From Candidatus Woesearchaeota archaeon (lineage in GTDB: Archaea > Nanobdellota > Nanobdellia > Woesearchaeales > 21-14-0-10-32-9): 7,808 bases of DNA. Below, piece after piece: positions 4,727 to 7,808 of this stretch. The notes beneath the pieces were generated by a model. That model was not told the DNA's origin. It saw only the letters and a program-made list of their open reading frames with translations, and made no database searches. A program made the position numbers and the translations under genes. The stretch covers positions 1 to 7,808 of the forward strand of contig SKHC01000049.1 in the NCBI GenBank assembly GCA_007117145.1, written 5' to 3'. Numbering within the stretch: the stretch's first letter is position 1; each line of letters opens with the position of its first letter.

Positions 4727-6119
4727 TTCTATTATTCACCTCGTTAATTACAAGATCTGGAAGTTGAGCTAAATTTGTTATAGGATAATAGTTTATCTTA
4801 CCTAAATTGGTTAGCTTCTGCATAGGATCTATGTGGAAAAAACTAGTTCTATTACTTTTATTGTTGAAATAATTAACAACTTTTGTGAGGTCTTCTATGA
4901 ACATATCACTTAAAACGTAGATGTCAGACTCTTTATCGATGAATTTGTTTAGCTTTACTAAGTCTAAATCAGTACCTCCACATTGATAATCCAATATCCT
5001 CTTACAAACCTTATCTCTATCTGCTAAATATCCTGAAATAGATGTGCTACTACTAAAATTTGCAACTCCAACTTTTTTACCTTTATCTAAATAATTATTA
5101 GCTATGCAAAAAGCACTAACAACTGCAGGCGAGACTTCGTGATGCGGCGGAATCATGCTACCACTACTGTCTATGATTATTGTTGCGTTTGGAAGTCCAT
5201 CTTCTCTTTCCTCACTTCCCGTTTTTGTTATGTGTTTATATTTGGTTATGCCTGGAATTATTTTTCCTTTGCTTTTCAAAAAATCAATTTGATGAATTGG
5301 AATTCCAACCTCCCAATCACTGTAAGCTGTTGATTTAGTATACGAGATGTTTGGAACTTTTTTTATGTTTAAACCATAATACTCGCTGAGCCTTTGATAA
5401 TAATCAATAAGATCTAACTTGGAATTTAAACCGTTGTTAAACGCGTGAAGCTCCCCTGGAGAGATTTCTTTTACTATATCATCTAATACTTGAGGATTCG
5501 AGCCTGGCTCATACATAACCCCTGGTGGCTCATCTTCAATTTCTAAATCACTAAGTATCAGTGCGAAGTGAAAACAATTTTGTCTCAAACTATCCAACTC
5601 CAAATTTTTATAATCTAACTTAGCTAACTTACGTACTCGCCTTTTGTCAACACCTGTAATATCTCCAAAGTCAAGACCTGTTTGATTATTGTAAAGAGCG
5701 CTAACTGTCTTTGTCACCATACTTTTACTGTTCATGTCTTTGTAGATATCTGAAATCTCAACTACCCCTCTATCTACTAAATCTAAGTTAATAACTGCAT
5801 CTGAAAAGTAATTGCTTAACGCGTTAGCATTTGCCTTTGAAGCTTTTGAAGCTTCGTAGTTGAGTAAAATGTTTGTTTTTAAATCGTATGGAAGAGTTAC
5901 GTAGTGATTTGCTTCATGGGCTAAAACACCTTTGAAAAACACATCTAAAGGAAGCTTAGTTCTGTTTATGAACCCATCGTAAACACATATTTCCTTTGTG
6001 TCCATATTAATGTATGCCGTATCGCTTCCATCTATTATTCTAGGCTCTTTCAAATTTGGGTGTCCAAGTAACTCTAACACGTCAACCCACGACTCTTGCA
6101 TTATCTGATTTACACTCAT
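4716..6119 (-). CDS. Fused HExxH metallopeptidase-like / VWA domain protein (COG3864/DUF2201-like)
   Basis: A 467-aa two-domain protein. The N-terminal part carries H68-E-A-N-H72, a zinc-metallopeptidase motif at the end of a helix, followed by NYFSDAVINLDL (103-114). There D107 is in the place where DUF2201-type putative peptidases have a conserved Asp and where a third metal ligand could lie. The C-terminal part is a von Willebrand A-type domain with a complete metal-ion-dependent adhesion site: D317-S-S-G-S321, T383 in GGTD, and D405 in VLSD. The middle (about 120-305) is unassigned. There is no signal peptide or membrane segment, so it is cytosolic. Peptidase-like/VWA fusions encoded beside MoxR AAA+ ATPases are known (COG3864 with COG0714), which fits the upstream gene. 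Assignment to that family is by motif only; the protein is divergent. Whether it cleaves anything is unknown. Confidence 0.85.
   Translation of the reverse strand: MSVNQIMQESWVDVLELLGHPNLKEPRIIDGSDTAYINMDTKEICVYDGFINRTKLPLDVFFKGVLAHEANHYVTLPYDLKTNILLNYEASKASKANANALSNYFSDAVINLDLVDRGVVEISDIYKDMNSKSMVTKTVSALYNNQTGLDFGDITGVDKRRVRKLAKLDYKNLELDSLRQNCFHFALILSDLEIEDEPPGVMYEPGSNPQVLDDIVKEISPGELHAFNNGLNSKLDLIDYYQRLSEYYGLNIKKVPNISYTKSTAYSDWEVGIPIHQIDFLKSKGKIIPGITKYKHITKTGSEEREDGLPNATIIIDSSGSMIPPHHEVSPAVVSAFCIANNYLDKGKKVGVANFSSSTSISGYLADRDKVCKRILDYQCGGTDLDLVKLNKFIDKESDIYVLSDMFIEDLTKVVNYFNNKSNRTSFFHIDPMQKLTNLGKINYYPITNLAQLPDLVINEVNNRNGV
4736..4742 (-). promoter_or_regulatory. Shine-Dalgarno site of the third cluster gene
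   Basis: The minus strand reads GAGGTGA, complementary to the archaeal 16S rRNA 3' end, nine bases before ATG 4726 and inside the end of the peptidase-VWA frame. It contrasts with the TATA-driven leaderless genes nearby and shows that this internal operon gene is started by ribosome binding. Confidence 0.75.
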
Positions 6120-6143
6120 ACAATTAGTTAAGTTAAACTAAAA

Positions 6144-6152
6144 CTTATTAAC
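6144..6152 (-). promoter_or_regulatory. Possible weak TATA element for the peptidase-VWA gene
   Basis: The minus strand reads GTTAATAAG, centred about 29 bases before ATG 6119. It is a poorer match than the other boxes. If used, the peptidase-VWA gene could be transcribed separately from the ATPase gene; otherwise the three genes rely on the promoter upstream of 7477. Confidence 0.3.
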
Positions 6153-6172
6153 TTGGGTTAAAAAACCGTAAG
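6152..6172 (-). terminator. Small T-loop hairpin between the ATPase and peptidase-VWA genes
   Basis: In the 71-base gap the minus strand reads CTTACGGTTTTTTAACCCAAG. GGTT and AACC pair around a TTTT loop, and CTT/AAG can extend the stem past a small mismatch. The run of six T and the stem could cause partial termination or mark a processing site, which would lower expression of the two downstream genes relative to the ATPase. The stem is short and may be chance. Confidence 0.25.
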
Positions 6173-6190
6173 ATTTTCGAAAATAAACGT

Positions 6191-7477
6191 TTATTTTACG
6201 TATTGACTGAACACAGGATGATCCATGGTTTTTGCTTTTGACTCTGCTTTAGAATATTCTTTGTTGATTATGTAATTTATCATTTCTTCTTGATGACTTT
6301 TTACCTGCTTAAACCTTTTATTAATATCTCTAACTAACTCCGAGCTTAAATGCAAAGCTAAAGGCTCTTCCCTTTTGGATTGATTATTTTTATTTAAATG
6401 ACTGTCCTTTAAGAATGACTTATGCCAAACTGTGTATGGCGCTACTGTGCTGATGTGGTTTACACCAACTTCCTTATCACCTGAAATCCAAGCAAGAGAC
6501 TTAGCATAAGAAAGAATTGCTTTTTGTGTTCTAACACTTGCAGGACTGCTTATTTGATTGCACGCATACGTGTTGTAGTGACAACCTGAAGGACACGTAT
6601 CTGTACTTCTTTTATGACCGTAATGCATGCAACTTGTAAACTCACTTAAAAGTAAATCAAAAAATAAGTTAGACTCTGTTTTTAATCCAATAGAGTTTAT
6701 TTCATCTTGAATTTTCAGTTTATCATCTTGTGTTAGAAGGTCAAGACCTACTGATTGCTTTACTATCTGATAAAAATTGTGTTTGATTTCATCTATACCT
6801 GTTTGAAAATCATCAGTGTTTAAAATGCTTTTATACTGTGCTAACAAGTTCCTATTATCTAACTGGGATTGATGTGAGCTTCTAAGTATTCTACTAATAT
6901 TTATATCTGGAGATTTGCTCTCAAGACAGATATCGAATCTGTCTAGCAAAGGAGGAATTATCGAATAATTACCTGAGTCTTTATAGTTAGCTGTTGCAAA
7001 CCAAGAGCCCTCCTCACTTATGTAATAATCGTTTAAGAAACTCCAAGTATCGCTTTGCATACCGCTTAACAAAACGTTTTGCTTACTTTCAGGAATTCTA
7101 TTAACTTCATCTATCACTTTAGCAGGTACTTGAACGAAGTCACTCCAAACAACTTTTTCAACGCCTTGATTTAAACGTCCAAGGTCTGGCCTTCCAATTA
7201 ATTGTTCATGACTTAGTTCTGGGTGACCTTTAATTGAAGCTGTAGCTATAATGCTTATTGGCAAAGAATTCACCACTCCACTTATGGTTTCTGCCAGAGT
7301 TGTCTTGCCAAGACCGTATTCTCCAACGTATAAAGTCTTTTTATTTTGAACGGCTGAAAGCATACCAAGCAAAAGAGCTGAATTATACTTTGCACCTTTT
7401 AGGTTAAGGTCAGAATTACATAGATAGATGTTATTTTTGATGAATTCATAGTTTTGCTTAAATTTATCTCGAACCAC
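6191..7477 (-). CDS. MoxR-type AAA+ ATPase
   Basis: A 428-aa cytosolic AAA+ motor of the MoxR type, which typically remodels or activates VWA-domain partners. The AAA core is complete: Walker A G52-EYGLG-K58-T59, Walker B VIDEVNR (121-127, with D123/E124), sensor 1 TAN (162-164), the arginine-finger segment PLLDRFDI (176-183, R180), and sensor 2 SVRTQKAIL (314-322, R316). Before sensor 2 there is a Cys/His-rich segment (C283, H285, H288, C295, C299, H300, C306) that could bind zinc or another metal. The lysine-rich C-terminal part (365-428) is helical and unassigned. The start is GTG 7477; no ATG, GTG or TTG lies further upstream before an in-frame stop, and a TATA box about 28 bases upstream supports it. 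It leads the cluster with the peptidase-VWA gene, 71 bases downstream. Confidence 0.92.
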   Translation of the reverse strand: MVRDKFKQNYEFIKNNIYLCNSDLNLKGAKYNSALLLGMLSAVQNKKTLYVGEYGLGKTTLAETISGVVNSLPISIIATASIKGHPELSHEQLIGRPDLGRLNQGVEKVVWSDFVQVPAKVIDEVNRIPESKQNVLLSGMQSDTWSFLNDYYISEEGSWFATANYKDSGNYSIIPPLLDRFDICLESKSPDINISRILRSSHQSQLDNRNLLAQYKSILNTDDFQTGIDEIKHNFYQIVKQSVGLDLLTQDDKLKIQDEINSIGLKTESNLFFDLLLSEFTSCMHYGHKRSTDTCPSGCHYNTYACNQISSPASVRTQKAILSYAKSLAWISGDKEVGVNHISTVAPYTVWHKSFLKDSHLNKNNQSKREEPLALHLSSELVRDINKRFKQVKSHQEEMINYIINKEYSKAESKAKTMDHPVFSQYVK

Positions 7478-7501
7478 ACTTCTAAGTAAATCGTTGAATA
7501 A

Positions 7502-7509
7502 TATTTAAA
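7502..7509 (-). promoter_or_regulatory. TATA box for the MoxR-VWA cluster
   Basis: The minus strand reads TTTAAATA. Its centre is about 28 bases before the GTG start at 7477, so transcription should begin at or just before the start codon. This is the only strong promoter seen for the three-gene cluster. Confidence 0.65.
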
Positions 7510-7515
7510 TAACTC

Positions 7516-7523
7516 AAAAAAAA
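7516..7523 (-). terminator. T8 terminator after the TRASH-like gene
   Basis: A run of eight T on the minus strand begins 11 bases after the stop at 7535 and immediately precedes the TATA box of the ATPase gene. This fits an archaeal T-rich terminator that separates the 40-aa gene from the MoxR-VWA cluster. Confidence 0.5.
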
Positions 7524-7534
7524 TCGGAAGTCTT

Positions 7535-7657
7535 TCAGCTTTTTTCGAAAAAACTTACCTTGCACTCCTCACTACAAAAAGTCCTACCTTGAAACATTAT
7601 CGCCTCATTGAAAGGAACTGCTTTTCCACAACCCGCACAATATGATGAAGTTAACAT
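7535..7657 (-). CDS. 40-aa TRASH/YHS-like zinc-binding mini-protein
   Basis: A 40-codon frame with C7-x2-C10-G near the start and F27-C28-S-E-E-C32-x3-F36 near the end. This is the C-x2-C...FC-x3-C-x3-F pattern of TRASH-type treble-clef zinc domains, which bind metal and often act in metal sensing or handling. Here the protein is nothing but the domain. The start at ATG 7657 is supported by a TATA box about 26 bases upstream, giving a leaderless mRNA. A T8 run follows the stop, so the gene seems to be its own transcription unit, divergent from tRNA-Glu. Its last codons contain a perfect palindrome (TTTTTTCGAAAAAA, 7540-7553). The specific role is unknown; a nucleic-acid or protein partner is as possible as metal handling. 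Confidence 0.75.
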   Translation of the reverse strand: MLTSSYCAGCGKAVPFNEAIMFQGRTFCSEECKVSFFEKS

Positions 7658-7678
7658 AGAAATAAAAAAAGATTAATC

Positions 7679-7687
7679 ATTTATAAC
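7679..7687 (-). promoter_or_regulatory. TATA box for the TRASH-like mini-gene
   Basis: The minus strand reads GTTATAAAT, centred about 26 bases before ATG 7657. It lies 21 bases from the tRNA TATA box; on the + strand both sites read TTTATAACT. Confidence 0.6.
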
Positions 7688-7700
7688 TTTTATGAAAACG

Positions 7701-7708
7701 TTTATAAC
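7701..7708 (+). promoter_or_regulatory. TATA box for tRNA-Glu
   Basis: TTTATAAC on + is centred about 29 bases before the first base of the tRNA (7734). This fits a transcript that starts at or a few bases before the mature 5' end, with little or no leader to trim. Confidence 0.6.
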
Positions 7709-7733
7709 TGAAAGATTAATTCTTTAGTGTCAC

Positions 7734-7808
7734 GCCCCGTTGGTGTAGTCCGGCCAATCATTTTGCCCTCTCGAGGCAAAGACTCGGGTTCAAATCCCGG
7801 ACGGGGCA
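7734..7808 (+). tRNA. tRNA-Glu (anticodon CTC)
   Basis: A full cloverleaf can be drawn. The acceptor stem is GCCCCGT (7734-7740) with ACGGGGC (7801-7807) and discriminator A7808. The D arm is GTGTAGTCCGGCCAATCAT. The anticodon stem is TTGCC/GGCAA around the loop CTCTCGA, with CTC at 7770-7772, which reads GAG. The T arm is TCGGG-TTCAAAT-CCCGG. The D-arm and loop sequences are those of archaeal tRNA-Glu. No intron is present. The window ends at the discriminator base, so whether CCA is encoded cannot be seen. Confidence 0.95.

Noticed and set aside
5139..5333. 64-codon open frame on + inside the peptidase-VWA gene
   Set aside because: It is antisense to the VWA metal-site region, has no promoter, and has low-information content.
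7692..7727. 11-codon + strand frame between the TRASH-like gene and tRNA-Glu
   Set aside because: It contains the tRNA TATA box and has no promoter of its own at the right distance.
1..7808. Mobile element, prophage, CRISPR array or toxin-antitoxin pair
   Set aside because: No terminal repeats, direct-repeat arrays, integrase, transposase or toxin-like frames were seen; composition is even across the window.

Overview
The window is AT-rich, gene-dense archaeal DNA. It carries an archaeal elongation factor 1-beta, a Gins51-type replication subunit, a Trm1 tRNA methyltransferase and an archaeal-type tRNA-Glu. TATA-like boxes sit about 25-30 bp before most start codons. The short intergenic gaps, trimmed proteins and general composition suggest a small-genome (DPANN-like, for example Woesearchaeota or Pacearchaeota) lineage. 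That placement is inference, not something the sequence proves.

Layout. (1) 1-1506: the tail of an unknown gene, then trm1 on +, converging on a minus-strand pair made of a 57-aa Zn-ribbon protein and aEF-1beta. (2) 1555-3013: a patatin-like phospholipase (-) and a rhomboid protease (+) diverge from a 52-bp gap with one central TATA element. (3) 3010-4254: a PepSY-like protein of unknown role (-) and Gins51 (+) diverge from a gap with two TATA boxes. A 24-codon minus-strand gene converges on Gins51 and ends in a PCNA-binding-like motif. (4) 4331-7477: a three-gene minus-strand cluster, read as MoxR-type AAA+ ATPase, then a fused HExxH metallopeptidase/VWA protein, then a small Pro/Ser/Thr-rich protein. 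(5) 7535-7808: a 40-aa TRASH-like zinc protein (-) and tRNA-Glu(CTC) (+), diverging from two closely spaced TATA boxes.

How it works together. Much of the window is information-processing housekeeping: tRNA modification, translation elongation, GINS and tRNA. The accessory-looking part is the MoxR/peptidase-VWA cluster, where an AAA+ motor probably remodels or activates a VWA-carrying client. A recurring pattern is a TATA box about 27 bp from the start codon, which implies mostly leaderless mRNAs. This spacing fixes several start codons (aEF-1beta and the third cluster gene, being internal, are exceptions) and reveals two tiny genes, of 24 and 40 codons. There are no CRISPR arrays, insertion sequences or rRNA genes, and no gene-free stretch over 300 bases.
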